The notes below the pieces were generated by a model that made no database searches, had not been told where the DNA came from, and saw only the letters and a program-made list of their open reading frames with translations. A stretch of DNA of 64,000 nt from Streptomyces sp. MMBL 11-1 (lineage in GTDB: Bacteria; Actinomycetota; Actinomycetes; Streptomycetales; Streptomycetaceae). Shown here one piece after another: positions 37,054-47,600 of the stretch (position 1 is its first letter; every line of letters starts with the position of its first letter). The position numbers and the translations under genes were made by a program. The stretch lies in NCBI RefSeq assembly GCF_028622875.1, contig NZ_CP117709.1, forward strand, positions 6,079,001 through 6,143,000. The letters run 5' to 3'.

Positions 37054-38163
37054 GTGCGCGACATCCTGCCCGACCTCCGTGCCCGGTGCTCCGAGGGCGT
37101 CCCCTTCGCCCTGGCGACCGTCGTCGCCGTGCACGGCAGCGCGCCCCGTGACCCCGGCGCCGTGCTGGCCGTGGACGCGGCGGGGGCGGTGGTCGGCAGC
37201 GTCTCCGGGGGCTGTGTCGAGAGCGATGTGTACGAGGTCGCCCGCGAGGTGCTCGCCGGGGCGGGGCCGCGCGTGGTGTCGTACGGGATCAGCGACGACG
37301 AGGCGTTCGGTGTCGGCCTGACCTGCGGCGGCACGATCGAGGTCCTGGTGCGCGCCTGTGCGACCGCCGCCGAGCGCGAGGACCTCGCGGCCGTCCTGGA
37401 CCTGATCGCCGCCGGCCTGCCGGTGGCCGAGGCCACGGTCCTGTCCGGCGCGGAGACCGGGGCCCGCCTGGTCGTCCGGCCCGACGACACCCTCGGCAGC
37501 CGTGGCACGCTCGGTTCCGAAGGGCTGGACGCCGCCGCCACCGACGACGCCCGGGGGCTGCTGGCCCAGGGGCGCACCGGGATCCAGTGGTACGGGGCGC
37601 GGGGCCAGCGCCGGATGCAGGAGGTCGCCGTCTTCTTCCGGACGTACGCCCCGCCGCCCCGCATGCTCGTCTTCGGCGCGATCGACCACGCGGCGGCCAC
37701 CGCCCGCATCGGCTCGTTCCTCGGCTACCGGGTCACCGTCTGCGACGCCCGCCCCGCCTTCGCCACCCGGGAGCGCTTCCCCACGGCGGACGAGGTCGTC
37801 CGTGCCTGGCCGCACACCTACCTGGAGTCCACCGAGGTCGACGCCCGCACCGCGATCTGCGTGCTCACCCACGATCCCAGGTTCGACGTGCCCCTGCTCG
37901 TCGCGGCCCTGCGCACGCCCGCCGCGTACATCGGGGTGATGGGCAGCCGCCGCACGCACCGCGACCGGCTGGCCCGGCTGCGCGAGGCCGGGGTGGACGA
38001 GGCGCACCTCGCGCGCCTCGCCTCACCCGTGGGCCTCGACCTCGGAGCCCGTACGCCGGAGGAGACGGCCGTCTCCATCGCCGCCGAGATCATCCAGCAC
38101 CGCTGGGGCGGCACGGGCCGGCCGCTCGGCGAGCTGACGGGGGCGATCCACCGGGACCGATGA
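37054..38163 (+). CDS. XdhC/CoxI-family protein
   Basis: This 369-residue protein of the XdhC/CoxI family helps insert or sulfurate the molybdenum cofactor of xanthine or CO dehydrogenases. The N-terminal XdhC domain shows HGSAPRDPGA, SGGCVESDVYE and GLTCGGTIEV. A Rossmann-like C-terminal domain has MLVFGAIDHAAATARI and GVMGSRRTHRDR. No molybdo-enzyme gene is in this window, so the client is elsewhere. GTG 37054 has a weak site (ACAGG). A very strong hairpin follows. Confidence 0.88.
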   Translation: MRDILPDLRARCSEGVPFALATVVAVHGSAPRDPGAVLAVDAAGAVVGSVSGGCVESDVYEVAREVLAGAGPRVVSYGISDDEAFGVGLTCGGTIEVLVRACATAAEREDLAAVLDLIAAGLPVAEATVLSGAETGARLVVRPDDTLGSRGTLGSEGLDAAATDDARGLLAQGRTGIQWYGARGQRRMQEVAVFFRTYAPPPRMLVFGAIDHAAATARIGSFLGYRVTVCDARPAFATRERFPTADEVVRAWPHTYLESTEVDARTAICVLTHDPRFDVPLLVAALRTPAAYIGVMGSRRTHRDRLARLREAGVDEAHLARLASPVGLDLGARTPEETAVSIAAEIIQHRWGGTGRPLGELTGAIHRDR

Positions 38164-38238
38164 GCTCGGGGGAGACCGCGCACACGGAGCCCGACCAGCC
38201 ACCGCACATCCCGCGGCGGCAAGCGGTTCTTTCCCGAC

Positions 38239-38277
38239 GGCGCGCTCCTCGACCCGGAACCGGTCGAGGAGCGCGCC
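38239..38277. terminator. Strong bidirectional terminator between xdhC and the ABC operon
   Basis: Sixteen-base perfect arms, GGCGCGCTCCTCGACC (38239-38254) and GGTCGAGGAGCGCGCC (38262-38277), close a seven-base loop. It lies between two convergent stop codons. There is no T-tract. Confidence 0.85.
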
Positions 38278-38335
38278 CGCTCCGGTGAACTGATCAGCGC
38301 CCGCCACCGGATCCGCTGAACAGCACCTGCTCTCG

Positions 38336-39373
38336 TCAGGCGGGCGCCTCGGCGGTGGGCACGCCCCGGTCCTCCCCGCCGCACGCCGCCGCCCAGTGGC
38401 ACGCCACCTGGGTGTCCCCGCCGCCGCTCAGCACCGGCAGATCCACCGTGCGGCACGCCTCCGCCACCCCCGCCCGCTCCGCCTCGCCCGAGGCCAGGAC
38501 CTGGCAGCGCACGTGGAACCGGCAGCCGGGGGGCACCTTCGAGGGGTCCGGCGGCTCCCCGGCCAGCACGACCGGTTCGCCCTCCGCCTCCGGGAGCACG
38601 GACAGCAGGGCCCGCGTGTACGGGTGCCGGGGGGCGGTGAGCAGCTGCTCGACCGGGCCCGTCTCGACGATCCGGCCCAGATACATCACCGCCACCCGGT
38701 CCGCGATGTTCCAGGCCAGCCCCAGATCATGGGTGACCACCAGTGCCGACAGCCCCAGCTCGTCGCGGAGCCGCAGCAGCAGCGCCAGGATCTCGCCCCG
38801 CACCGACGCGTCCAGCGACGCAACGGGCTCGTCGGCCACGATCAGCTCCGGCTCCAGCACCAGGGCCCCTGCGATCACGACGCGCTGGCGCTGACCGCCC
38901 GACAGCTCGTGCGGGAAGCGCAGGAAGAACCGCTCCGGCGGCCGCAGCCCGGCCCGGGACAGGGCCCCGGAGACGGCGGCCCGCTCGTCCCCGGCGTACC
39001 CGTGGATGCGCAGCCCCTCGGCCACCGCGTCGTACACCGTGTGCCGGGGGTTGAGCGAGCCGCTCGGGTCCTGGAGGACCAACTGCACGCGTTTCCGGTA
39101 CGCCTTGAGCGCCCGGCCCGTATAGACGAGCGGTGCGCCGCCGAACGTGACCCGTCCCGAGGTGGGCGGGACCAGGCCGAGCAACGACCGGGCGAGCGTC
39201 GTCTTGCCGCAGCCGGACTCGCCCACCAGTGCGACGATCTCGCCGGGCCGGATGTCGAGGTCGACGCCGTCGACGGCACGGGCGGTGGCGGCCCCGCGCC
39301 GGCCGGGGAACGCGACCTTCAGCTCCTCGGCGCTGAGGAGGGGCGCGGTGCCGACCGGAGGGACGGTGCTCAT
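38336..39373 (-). CDS. Dipeptide/oligopeptide ABC transporter ATP-binding protein (DppF/OppF type)
   Basis: This is the second ATPase of a peptide importer, with 345 residues. It has Walker [12 protein letters not shown]-loop [12 protein letters not shown], signature LSGGQRQRV, Walker [13 protein letters not shown] and the switch His in VVTHDLG. The C-terminal oligopeptide-transporter extension ([12 protein letters not shown]) has cysteines like those that bind a cluster or zinc in Dpp/Opp ATPases. The ATG overlaps the stop of the preceding ATPase gene (ATGA, 39370-39373). It is the last gene of a five-gene operon. Confidence 0.93.
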   Translation of the reverse strand: MSTVPPVGTAPLLSAEELKVAFPGRRGAATARAVDGVDLDIRPGEIVALVGESGCGKTTLARSLLGLVPPTSGRVTFGGAPLVYTGRALKAYRKRVQLVLQDPSGSLNPRHTVYDAVAEGLRIHGYAGDERAAVSGALSRAGLRPPERFFLRFPHELSGGQRQRVVIAGALVLEPELIVADEPVASLDASVRGEILALLLRLRDELGLSALVVTHDLGLAWNIADRVAVMYLGRIVETGPVEQLLTAPRHPYTRALLSVLPEAEGEPVVLAGEPPDPSKVPPGCRFHVRCQVLASGEAERAGVAEACRTVDLPVLSGGGDTQVACHWAAACGGEDRGVPTAEAPA

Positions 39374-40446
39374 GTCGTGCTCCTCGTGTCGTCGGCCCCC
39401 GGGGAGGCCGGTTCGTCCACCAGGACGCAGGCCGCCCGGCGCTCGGGTCCGGCCTCCCGCAGCTCCTGGTCCTCGGTGGCGCAGACGTCCAGCGCCACAG
39501 GGCACCGCGGATGGAACGTACAGCCGCCCGGCAGCGCGGCCGGATCCGGCGGGTCTCCCGGCAGCCCGCGCGGGGCGTGCCGCGAGGACAGGTCCCCGAT
39601 CCTCGGGAACGCGGCGGAGAGCGCCTTGCCGTACGGGTGGCGGGCGTCCGTGTACACCTGCCGGGCGGGCCCCTCCTCGACGACCCGGCCCGCGTACATC
39701 ACCGAGAGCCGGTCGCAGGTGTCGGCGAGCACCGCGAGGTCGTGGCTGATCATGATCAGCCCGACGTTCTGGTCGGACACCAACTGCTCGATCAGGCGCA
39801 GGATCTGCGCCTGGATCATCACGTCCAGCGCGGTCGTCGGTTCGTCCGCGACGATCAGCCGCGGATCGCAGGCCAGCGCCATGGCGATCATCACGCGCTG
39901 GCGCTGCCCGCCGGACAGCTCGTGCGGATACGCCTGTGCGCGAGCAGCGGGCAGGCCCACCTGTTCCAGCAGCTCGCCGGCGCGCTTGCGGGCGGCCGCC
40001 GGGGTGGCCTTGCTGTGCAGCAGGATCGGTTCGGCGATCTGGTCCCCGACCCGGTGCACGGCGTTCAGCGAGTGCATCGCCCCCTGGAAGACGATCGACG
40101 CGCCCGCCCAGCGGACGGCTCGCAGCCGCCCCCACTTCATGGTCAGGACGTCCTCGCCGTCGAGGAGGATCTCGCCGGTGAGCGTGGCCGTCGCGGGCAG
40201 CAGCCGCAGCAGGGCGAGGGCCAGCGTCGACTTGCCGCAGCCGGACTCCCCGGCGATGCCGAGCTTCTGCCCGGCCTCGACCCGCAGATCGACACCCCGT
40301 ACGGCGGGGACGGCGTCGGCCCCGCCGCCGTAGGTGACGGTCAGGTTCCGCACCTCCAGAAGCGGCGGATCGCCGGTGGGCCTCGTCGGGCCGGGGGAGC
40401 CGGACGGGTCCGGGTTCGGCGTGGTGGTCGTGGTCGTGGCGGTCAA
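39370..40446 (-). CDS. Dipeptide/oligopeptide ABC transporter ATP-binding protein (DppD/OppD type)
   Basis: This is the first ATPase of the importer, with 358 residues from a TTG start at 40446. The TTG overlaps the permease stop as TTGA, matching the four-base overlaps at the other junctions, and that decided the start. It has Walker [11 protein letters not shown], the Dpp-type [34 protein letters not shown] and ISHDLA. The C-terminal [17 protein letters not shown] has the family's cysteine pattern. The first ~25 residues are a Thr/Pro-rich tail. Confidence 0.9.
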   Translation of the reverse strand: MTATTTTTTPNPDPSGSPGPTRPTGDPPLLEVRNLTVTYGGGADAVPAVRGVDLRVEAGQKLGIAGESGCGKSTLALALLRLLPATATLTGEILLDGEDVLTMKWGRLRAVRWAGASIVFQGAMHSLNAVHRVGDQIAEPILLHSKATPAAARKRAGELLEQVGLPAARAQAYPHELSGGQRQRVMIAMALACDPRLIVADEPTTALDVMIQAQILRLIEQLVSDQNVGLIMISHDLAVLADTCDRLSVMYAGRVVEEGPARQVYTDARHPYGKALSAAFPRIGDLSSRHAPRGLPGDPPDPAALPGGCTFHPRCPVALDVCATEDQELREAGPERRAACVLVDEPASPGADDTRSTT

Positions 40447-41417
40447 CGGGACACCCCCAGCTTGGGGTTGAGCACGGACTCGATGGCGCGGCCGCACAGC
40501 GTGAAGGCGAGGGCGACCACGGCGATGGCGAGTCCGGGCGGAGCGAGGTACCACCAGTTGCCGGAGCTGACCGCGCCGGCCTCGCGGGCGTCCTGGAGCA
40601 GACCGCCCCAGGAGACGATCGTGGGATCGCTGAGCCCGAGGAAGGCGAGCGTCGCCTCGGTGAGGATGGCGGTGGAGATCACGAGCGTCGTCTGGGCCAG
40701 CACCAGCGGCATCACGTTGGGCAGGACGTGACGGGACATGATGTGGCCGTGCCCGCCGCCGAGCGCCCGGGAGCGTTCGATGTACGGGCGGGACTCCACC
40801 GACAGCGTCTGGGCGCGGACCAGGCGGGCGGTCGTCGGCCAGGTCGTCACGCCGATCGCCAGGATCGTCGTCCACACCGACCGGGACAGGACCGTGGCCA
40901 GGGCGATGGCCAGCACCAGGGTCGGCATCACCAGGAACCAGTCGGTGACCCGCATGATGACGGTGGCGTACCAGCCCTTGAAGTGGCCCGCGGTGATCCC
41001 GATGAGGGTGCCGATCGCCACGGACAGGAAGGCGGCGAGCAGGCCGACCGTCAGCGAGACCCGGGTGCCCCAGAGCATCAGGGCCAGCAGACTGCGGCCG
41101 AACTGGTCGGTCCCGAGCGGGAATTCACCGCTCGGGGCCTCCATCGGGCCGCCCGGGGCGTTGGTCACGCTCTGCGAGTCGGCCCCGACCAGCAGCGGGG
41201 CGGTCAGCGCGAGCAGGGCGATCACCGCGAGCACGGCGAGTCCGACGAGACCGGCGCGGTGCGTGCGGTACTGCCGCCAGAAGCGGAGCACCGCCTGCCG
41301 CCGCCGGGCCCGGGTGAGGGCGCGCGGGCTCTGCGCCGGGACCGCCTTCTCCGGCTGCCCGGAGGGCTTCGGGGCGTCCGGCTCCAGTGGCTCGGGCTTC
41401 TGCATCGACGTCGTCAT
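40443..41417 (-). CDS. Dipeptide/oligopeptide ABC transporter permease (DppC/OppC type)
   Basis: The protein has 324 residues. A 45-residue cytoplasmic Pro-rich tail precedes the first membrane helix (LVGLAVLAVIALLALTAPLLV). A periplasmic-type loop with FPLGTDQFGRSLLALMLWGTRVSL, typical of DppC, follows, then five more helices. The EAA loop is YIERSRALGGGHGHIMSRHVLPN. Start and stop both overlap neighbouring genes by four bases. Confidence 0.93.
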   Translation of the reverse strand: MTTSMQKPEPLEPDAPKPSGQPEKAVPAQSPRALTRARRRQAVLRFWRQYRTHRAGLVGLAVLAVIALLALTAPLLVGADSQSVTNAPGGPMEAPSGEFPLGTDQFGRSLLALMLWGTRVSLTVGLLAAFLSVAIGTLIGITAGHFKGWYATVIMRVTDWFLVMPTLVLAIALATVLSRSVWTTILAIGVTTWPTTARLVRAQTLSVESRPYIERSRALGGGHGHIMSRHVLPNVMPLVLAQTTLVISTAILTEATLAFLGLSDPTIVSWGGLLQDAREAGAVSSGNWWYLAPPGLAIAVVALAFTLCGRAIESVLNPKLGVSR

Positions 41418-42505
41418 CGGCCCACCCGGGGATCCAGCAGCGGATAGATCACATCGGCCAGCGTGTTCATCAGGATCACCGCGGCGGCGAACACGAAGAA
41501 CAACGCCTGCACCAACGGCAGATCGGGCACGCTCAGCGCCTGGTAGAACAGGCCGCCGAGCCCCGGCCAGGAGAACACCGTCTCCACCAGGATCGCCCCG
41601 GCGACGGTCGTGCCGAGGTTCACGAAGAGCAGCGTCACGGTCGGCAGCATCGCGTTCGGCACGGCGTGCTTGCGGCGTACGAGGTCGTCGCGCAGCCCCT
41701 TGGCGCGGGCGGTCGTCAGATAGTCGCTGCCCATCTCGTCCAGCAGCGAGGAGCGCATCACCAGCAGGGTGCGCGCGTACTCCACGGCGACGAGCGTGAT
41801 GACGGGCAGCACCATGTGGTGGGCGATGTCCAGCACCCGGTCGAAGCCCTCGGTGTCGCCGGACTCCATGCCGCCGGTCGGGAAGAGCCCCGGGATCGGG
41901 CCGATGCCCACCGACAGGGTGATGATGAGGAGCAGGCCGAGCCAGAACGAGGGCACCGAGTACAGCGTCAGCGCGAACGCGGTGTTGGCGCGGTCCCCGG
42001 CACTGCCGTTGCGCCACGCGGAGCGCGCGCCCAGCCAGATGCCGAGCAGCGTGTAGATCACGAAGGCGGTACCGGTCAGCAGCAGGGTGGCGGGCAGCGC
42101 CTCGGCGATCTTGTCGAGCACCGGGGCGCGGAACTGGTACGACGTACCGAAGTCGCCGGTCAGCGCCTTGCCGCAGTACTGGGTGAACTGCTGCCACAGC
42201 GGCAGGTCGAGGCCGAACTCGCGGCGCATCGCCGCGATCTGCTCGGTCGACACCTGACGGCCGCCGGTCATCTGTTTGACCGGGTCGCCGGGGATCAGCC
42301 GGAAGAGGAAGAAGCTGGTGACGAGGACGGCGAAGAGGGAGACGGCCGCCCCGGCGAGCTTGCCCGCCGCGTAGCGGGCGTAGGCGGCCGTGGAGCGGGA
42401 GCGTGGGGAGCGGGCCGACGGCCCGGCCGGAGCCGGGCCGTCGGATCCGGTGCTCTCCACGCCCGCCGAGCCCTTCAGCAGGGCGGGAGTGGTTTCTGAG
42501 CTCAT
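41414..42505 (-). CDS. Dipeptide/oligopeptide ABC transporter permease (DppB/OppB type)
   Basis: The protein has 363 residues and six membrane helices, with the DppB signature FFLFRLIPGDPV after helix 1. The long N-domain contains EFGLDLPLWQQFTQY. The EAA loop is DYLTTARAKGLRDDLVRRKHAVPNAMLP. It starts three bases after the substrate-binding protein stop. The N-terminal 35 residues are a polar Ser/Pro tail. Confidence 0.93.
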   Translation of the reverse strand: MSSETTPALLKGSAGVESTGSDGPAPAGPSARSPRSRSTAAYARYAAGKLAGAAVSLFAVLVTSFFLFRLIPGDPVKQMTGGRQVSTEQIAAMRREFGLDLPLWQQFTQYCGKALTGDFGTSYQFRAPVLDKIAEALPATLLLTGTAFVIYTLLGIWLGARSAWRNGSAGDRANTAFALTLYSVPSFWLGLLLIITLSVGIGPIPGLFPTGGMESGDTEGFDRVLDIAHHMVLPVITLVAVEYARTLLVMRSSLLDEMGSDYLTTARAKGLRDDLVRRKHAVPNAMLPTVTLLFVNLGTTVAGAILVETVFSWPGLGGLFYQALSVPDLPLVQALFFVFAAAVILMNTLADVIYPLLDPRVGR

Positions 42506-42508
42506 GGA

Positions 42509-44386
42509 CTATTCACGGTCTTCCGCGGTGGAGCGGCGACGCATGGCGAACAGGAGTCCGCCACCGGCGAGGACGACGACGGCGATCCCGACCCCGATGA
42601 GCACCCCGGTGGAGGAGCCACCGGAGTCGGAGGAGCCGGACGAGGAGGCCCCGGCGGCCGGGACCGCCGACCACCAGCTCCAGTAGCCGTCCTGGCCGTA
42701 GATGTTGCCGGCGGCCGACGGCATGGTGGTGATGGACTCGATGTGGTCGGTGCGGTAGGCCTCGACGGCATTCGGGTACGCCATGACGTTCATGTACCCG
42801 GTGTCGTACAGCCGCGACTCCAGTTGCTTGACCAGATCCGCCCGCTTGGCGGGGTCGTACTCGGCCAGTTGCTTCTTGTAGAGCTCGTCGTACTGCTTGT
42901 CGCAGATGAAGTTGTCGGTCGCGGCCGTCTCCTTCGCCTTGGCCGGCAGGGCGGCGCAGGTGTGGATCGACAGGACGAAGTCGGGGTCGGGGTTGACGGA
43001 CCAGCCGTCGAAGGCGAGGTCGTACTCACCGGCGTACCAGGGGTCGGAGACGTTGTCGAGGCAGTCGACCTTCAGTCCGATGCCCAGCTCGCCCCACCAC
43101 TCCTGGAGGTACTTGCCGATCGCCTTGTCGTTGGGGTCGGTGGCGTGGCAGAGGATGCGGAAGTCGAGCGGCTTGCCGTCCTTGCCGACGCGCTTGCCCG
43201 AGCCGTTCTTCTTGTACCCGGCCTCGTCCAGCAGGGCCGCGGCCTTCGCCGGGTCGTGGGCGAGCTTCTGGTCGGCCGACGGCTTCCAGAAGTAGTCGCC
43301 GAAGCGCGGCGGGATGTAGCCCTCGCCCTCGACGGCGTGGCCCTGGAAGACCTTGTCGATGATGGTCTTGCGGTCGACCGCCATGAACAGCGCGTGCCGC
43401 ACCTTCTGGTCCAGCAGTGCCGGGTGCCCGTCACCGAACTTCTGCCCGTCCTTGGTACGGGCTCCGGGGTTGACGGCGAGCGCGAAGAAGCGCCGGCCCG
43501 GGGCGTCGTTCACCTTGATGTCCGGGGCCTTCTCCAGCGAGGCGGACTGGGCCGGGGTCAGGCTGGGACTGCCCGCGACGAACGACACCTCGCCCTTGCG
43601 CAGGGCGGCCACGGCCGCGTCCTGGTCCTTGTAGTAGCGGAAGACCAGTTCGTCGAACTTGGGCGACCCGCGCCAGAAGTCCTTGTTGGCCTTCAGCTTC
43701 ACATAGCTGTCGACCTTGTAGTCCGTCAGGATGAACGGCCCGTTCCCCACGATGGGGAACTGCTTGTCGTTGTTGAACTTCGAGAAGTCGCCGACCTTCT
43801 CCCAGACGTGCTTCGGGACGATCGGCACGTCGAGTGCGGCCATCGTGGCCTGCGGCTCCTTCAACGTGATGACCAGCTGGTCCTTGCTCGGCGCGGTCAC
43901 CTTCTCGAAGTTGCCGACGAAGCTGCCGTTGGAGGTCGCGGCGCCCTCGTCCGTCATCATCTTGTTGAACGTCCAGGCGGCGTCCTCGGCGGTGGCCTGC
44001 TGCCCGTCGGACCACTTCGAGTCGGAGCGGATCGTGTACGTCCACGTCAGCTTGTCCGCGGAGGGCTCCCACGCGGTGGCGAGTCCCGGGATCGCCTTGT
44101 TGTCCTTGGGGTCGTAGTTGGTCAGGTAGTCGTACATCAGCCGGTGGATACTCGTGCTGAGCAACCGCTGCGCCAGGAACGGGCTGAGCGAGTCGACGCT
44201 CTGCGCGACGGCGACCGTGAGCGTCGTCTTCCCGTCGTCCGCGCGCGCCTCGGAGGGGGCGGGTGCGAGCAGGTTTCCGGGTACGACGGATCCGGCGGTG
44301 AGTGCCAGGGCGGCCACGCCGGAGGCCAGCAGGAGGCGCAGGCGTCGGCGTGGCCGGGTGGAGTGGTGGGGAACTCTAGTGACCAT
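42509..44386 (-). CDS. Peptide ABC transporter substrate-binding protein with C-terminal membrane anchor
   Basis: This 625-residue SBP_bac_5 family protein captures peptides or related solutes. It has a Sec-type signal peptide (RRRLRLLLASGVAALALTAGSV, cleavage about residue 45-50) but no lipobox cysteine. A Ser/Gly linker near residue 580 leads to a final transmembrane helix (VLIGVGIAVVVLAGGGLLFA) with a basic stop-transfer tail. It is therefore tethered by its C-terminus instead of by a lipid. The binding-domain landmarks are LTWTYTIRSDSKWSDG and GNGPFILTDYK. GAGGT precedes the ATG. A promoter is visible at 44459-44488. Confidence 0.9.
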   Translation of the reverse strand: MVTRVPHHSTRPRRRLRLLLASGVAALALTAGSVVPGNLLAPAPSEARADDGKTTLTVAVAQSVDSLSPFLAQRLLSTSIHRLMYDYLTNYDPKDNKAIPGLATAWEPSADKLTWTYTIRSDSKWSDGQQATAEDAAWTFNKMMTDEGAATSNGSFVGNFEKVTAPSKDQLVITLKEPQATMAALDVPIVPKHVWEKVGDFSKFNNDKQFPIVGNGPFILTDYKVDSYVKLKANKDFWRGSPKFDELVFRYYKDQDAAVAALRKGEVSFVAGSPSLTPAQSASLEKAPDIKVNDAPGRRFFALAVNPGARTKDGQKFGDGHPALLDQKVRHALFMAVDRKTIIDKVFQGHAVEGEGYIPPRFGDYFWKPSADQKLAHDPAKAAALLDEAGYKKNGSGKRVGKDGKPLDFRILCHATDPNDKAIGKYLQEWWGELGIGLKVDCLDNVSDPWYAGEYDLAFDGWSVNPDPDFVLSIHTCAALPAKAKETAATDNFICDKQYDELYKKQLAEYDPAKRADLVKQLESRLYDTGYMNVMAYPNAVEAYRTDHIESITTMPSAAGNIYGQDGYWSWWSAVPAAGASSSGSSDSGGSSTGVLIGVGIAVVVLAGGGLLFAMRRRSTAEDRE

Positions 44387-44458
44387 GGACGGGGACCTCG
44401 CGTCATCACTCGCTGAAGAAGGCGGGTAGATCTCTGGTTCGCCAGTTGGTGAAGCGAA

Positions 44459-44488
44459 GGTTTATCAGCGGTTGTCGAGGCTCGTCAA
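44459..44488 (-). promoter_or_regulatory. Promoter of the peptide ABC operon
   Basis: Read on the minus strand, TTGACG (44488-44483) and TAAACC (44464-44459) are separated by 18 bases. This fits the vegetative sigma factor and gives a leader of about 65 bases before the substrate-binding protein gene. Confidence 0.6.
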
Positions 44489-44525
44489 CGGTCAGTCAAA
44501 CAGCGTGTGGGCTGCGGGAATAGCG

Positions 44526-44561
44526 GAAGGGCCCGCACCGCGCGAGCGGTGCGGGCCCTTC
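44526..44561 (-). terminator. Terminator after the EspI-like gene
   Basis: Sixteen-base perfect arms, GAAGGGCCCGCACCGC (44526-44541) and GCGGTGCGGGCCCTTC (44546-44561), enclose a four-base loop. On the minus strand it lies 43 bases after the EspI-like stop and before the ABC operon promoter. Confidence 0.85.
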
Positions 44562-44604
44562 GTCGGCCCTACGCTTACCCCCATTGGTCTACACCACTTC
44601 GGCC

Positions 44605-47600
44605 CTACTGCTGAGGCGCCGGCGGCGGTTGCGGAGGCGTCTGCTGCCAGCCGGCGGGAGGCACCGGGCCCTGCGACTCGGGCCGGCCTGCCGGGGCGGC
44701 CTGCCCGCCCTGCTGCTCCTGCTGCTCCGGCTGCGGCGTACCGGCCCCGGGTGCGCCCGGCCCGGCCTGCGGGGGAGGCGCCTGGAGCCACCCGTTCTGC
44801 GGTCCGCCCTGCGGCGCCTGCGGAGGATGGGGGCCGCCCGGCTGACCGGCCGCCTGATATCCCCCGTACGGCGGCTGCCCGCCGTAGGGCTGCTGCTGGG
44901 CGTACGGCTGCTGCTGCCCCTGCTGAGGCTGCCCGGGGTGCTGCGGCTGCGGCTGCGGCTGCGGCTGGTGCTGCGGGAAGGGCTGGCCGGGGCCGGGCTG
45001 CTGCGGTGCGTACGGCTGCTGGCCCGGGACCTGCTGGCCGGGAGCGTGCTGGCCCGGGACCTGTTGGCCGGGAGCGTGCTGACCGGGGCCGCCCTGCTGG
45101 CCGGGGCCACCCTGTTGGCCGGGCATCGGCTGTCCCGGCATCGGCATCGGCTGGGCGGGTGCCGGGTAGCCCTGCTGACCGGGCATCGGCGGGGCGAACT
45201 GCGGCGGCGGGTTCTGGCCGTCCCCCGTCCACAGCCCCTGCTGCTGCTGCGCCCGCGCGAAGTCCTCGGCCACCAGCGCCGAGAGGTTGAAGTACGCCTC
45301 ACGGGTCTTGGGCCGCATCATGTCGAGGTCGACCTCGGCGCCCGCCGCCAGGTGCTCGTCGAACGGCACGACGACGACTCCGCGGCAGCGCGTCTCGAAG
45401 TGCTGGACGATGTCGTCCACCTTGATCATCTTGCCGGTCTCGCGAACGCCGGAGATGACGGTGAGCGAACGCTGCACCAGGTCGGCGTAGCCGTGGGCCG
45501 AGAGCCAGTCCAGCGTCGTGGAGGCGCTGGACGCGCCGTCGACCGAGGGCGTCGAGATGATGATCAGCTGGTCGGCGAGGTCGAGCACCCCGCGCATCGC
45601 GCTGTACAGCAGTCCGGTGCCGGAGTCGGTGAGGATGATCGGGTACTGCTTGCCGAGCACCTCGATCGCGCGCCGGTAGTCCTCGTCGTTGAACGTCGTG
45701 GAGACCGCCGGGTCCACGTCGTTGGCGATGATCTCCAGACCGGAGGGCGCCTGCGAGGTGAACCGGCGGATGTCCATGTACGAGTTGAGGTACGGGATCG
45801 CCTGGACCAGGTCGCGGATGGTCGCCCCGGTCTCGCGGCGCACCCGTCGGCCCAGCGTTCCGGCGTCCGGGTTGGCGTCGATGGCGAGGATCTTGTCCTG
45901 CCGCTCGGTGGCCAGCGTCGAACCGAGGGCGGTGGTCGTGGTGGTCTTGCCGACACCGCCCTTGAGGCTGATGACGGCGATGCGGTAGCAGGACAGCACT
46001 GGGGTGCGGATCAGCTCCAGCTTGCGCAGCCGCTCGGCCTCCTCCTTCTTGCCGCCCAGCTTGAACCGGGAGGCGGCCGAGGGGTTACGGCTGCTCTTGG
46101 CCTTCTGCTTGCCCCGCACCAGCCGGTCGGAGGAGAGCTCGACGGCCGCCGTGTACCCGAGCGGGGCGCCGGGCACCGACCGCTCGCGCTGGTCGTGGGC
46201 GACGGGGGTGGGCCAGGCTCCGCCCGTACGCGGGTCGACGGGCGGTTGCTGCTGCTGGTGCGGCGGCTGGGCCTGGGCGGCCTGGGGGTGCTGTCCGTAC
46301 GCCTCCGGCTGCTGCGGGGCGGGAGGGAGGTTCGGGGTGCCCTGGGCCGGGAAGGGGGCGTGCTGCTGCGGCGCGTTGGGCGGCTGTCCGGGCTGCCCGG
46401 GCTGTCCCGGCTGGCCGGTCTGTCCGGGCTGGCCGGTCTGAGGGAAGCCGTACCCGCCCTGCGGCGGGAAGCCGTAGCCGCCCGCGCCCTGCGGGGCCTG
46501 CGGGGCCTGCGGGTGAGCCTGAGGTGGCAGCGGTGCGCCGGTTCCGGACTGACCGGGCTGACCGGGGAAAGGCTGCTGCTGGTGCGGTTGCTGGGGAACC
46601 TGGGGCGCGTGAGGGGGCTGAAGCGCCTGGGGTGCCTGGGGCGGCTGTCCCGTCTGCGGGAAGCCGTAGCCGCCGGGCGCCTCGTTCGCCGGGGCGGAAC
46701 CGGGCCACTGCGCCGCGGGCTGCGGCGCGGAGGGCCCCGGAGCCGCCGGCTGGAAGGCGGGCGGCAGCGGCGGCAGCGCGCCGCCCTGGGCGGGAGGCGA
46801 CCACGGCACCGGTGCGGCGGCGGCATGCGGGGCGTCGGCGGCGGGGGGCGGCGCGTCCTGGGGCGCGGCGTTCTGGAGATCCGTGCTCCGCGCTACGACG
46901 TCCTGCTCGCCCGCGCCCGTGCCCGTGACGGCGTCGGGGGTGGGGGCGTCACCGGGGCCCCCGGCCTCGTCGGTGCCCGCTCCGGTCGCGGCTCCGCCCT
47001 CGGAATCCGCGGAGCCCGTATCCGTACGGGAGGCGGATTCGGAGTCCGTGGCGGCGAGCGCGGGAAGGGAGGTGGCCGGCTCGGATGACGTACCGGAGGG
47101 GGCCGCGTCCTCGGAGTCCGTACCGGAGTCCGTACCGGAGTCCGTACCGGAGGCGAGGGCGTCGGCCTTCTTGTCGTCCGCTTCTCCGGCACCGGACAGA
47201 CCTTCCGCGGCGGACCCGGAATCCGCCCCGCCGGCCGATCCGGCTGCGGCTTCCGCCTCGCGCTCCGCGATCTCCCGCTTGAGCGCGGCGGGCGAGAACC
47301 GCATCGTCGCGCCGCTCTCCACATCGCCGCCGCCGAAAGGACCGGCGTCCTGGCTGTCGGCCACCGGAGCGGTCGGAGCGTCCGGAGTCCGCGTGGGCGT
47401 CGACGGAGCAGGAGCGTCCGGAACCTGCGGGTGCGAAGTCTGCGGGTGCGAAGTCTGCGGGTGCGGAGTCTGCACGTGCGGAGCCTGTGCGTGCGGCGTC
47501 TCCGGCACGGGGGTGGGGGAGGCCGGGGCCTCCGGAGCCGCGGGGACGGCCGGCTCGGCGGGCGCCGGAGGGGCGGGCGCCCAGTTGGGGTCGAAGCCGC

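Noticed and set aside
38164..38320. Open reading frames after xdhC (MSSGETAHTEPDQPP... and, in the xdhC frame, RFFPDGALLDPEP...)
   Set aside because: The frame that looks most protein-like has no start codon and directly follows the xdhC stop. The region is dominated by the perfect 16-bp terminator, which explains the apparent coding potential.
44605..47505. Repeats at 45.0 and 47.4 kb as a possible CRISPR array
   Set aside because: Units are short, directly adjacent without spacers, and in frame with a protein-coding gene.
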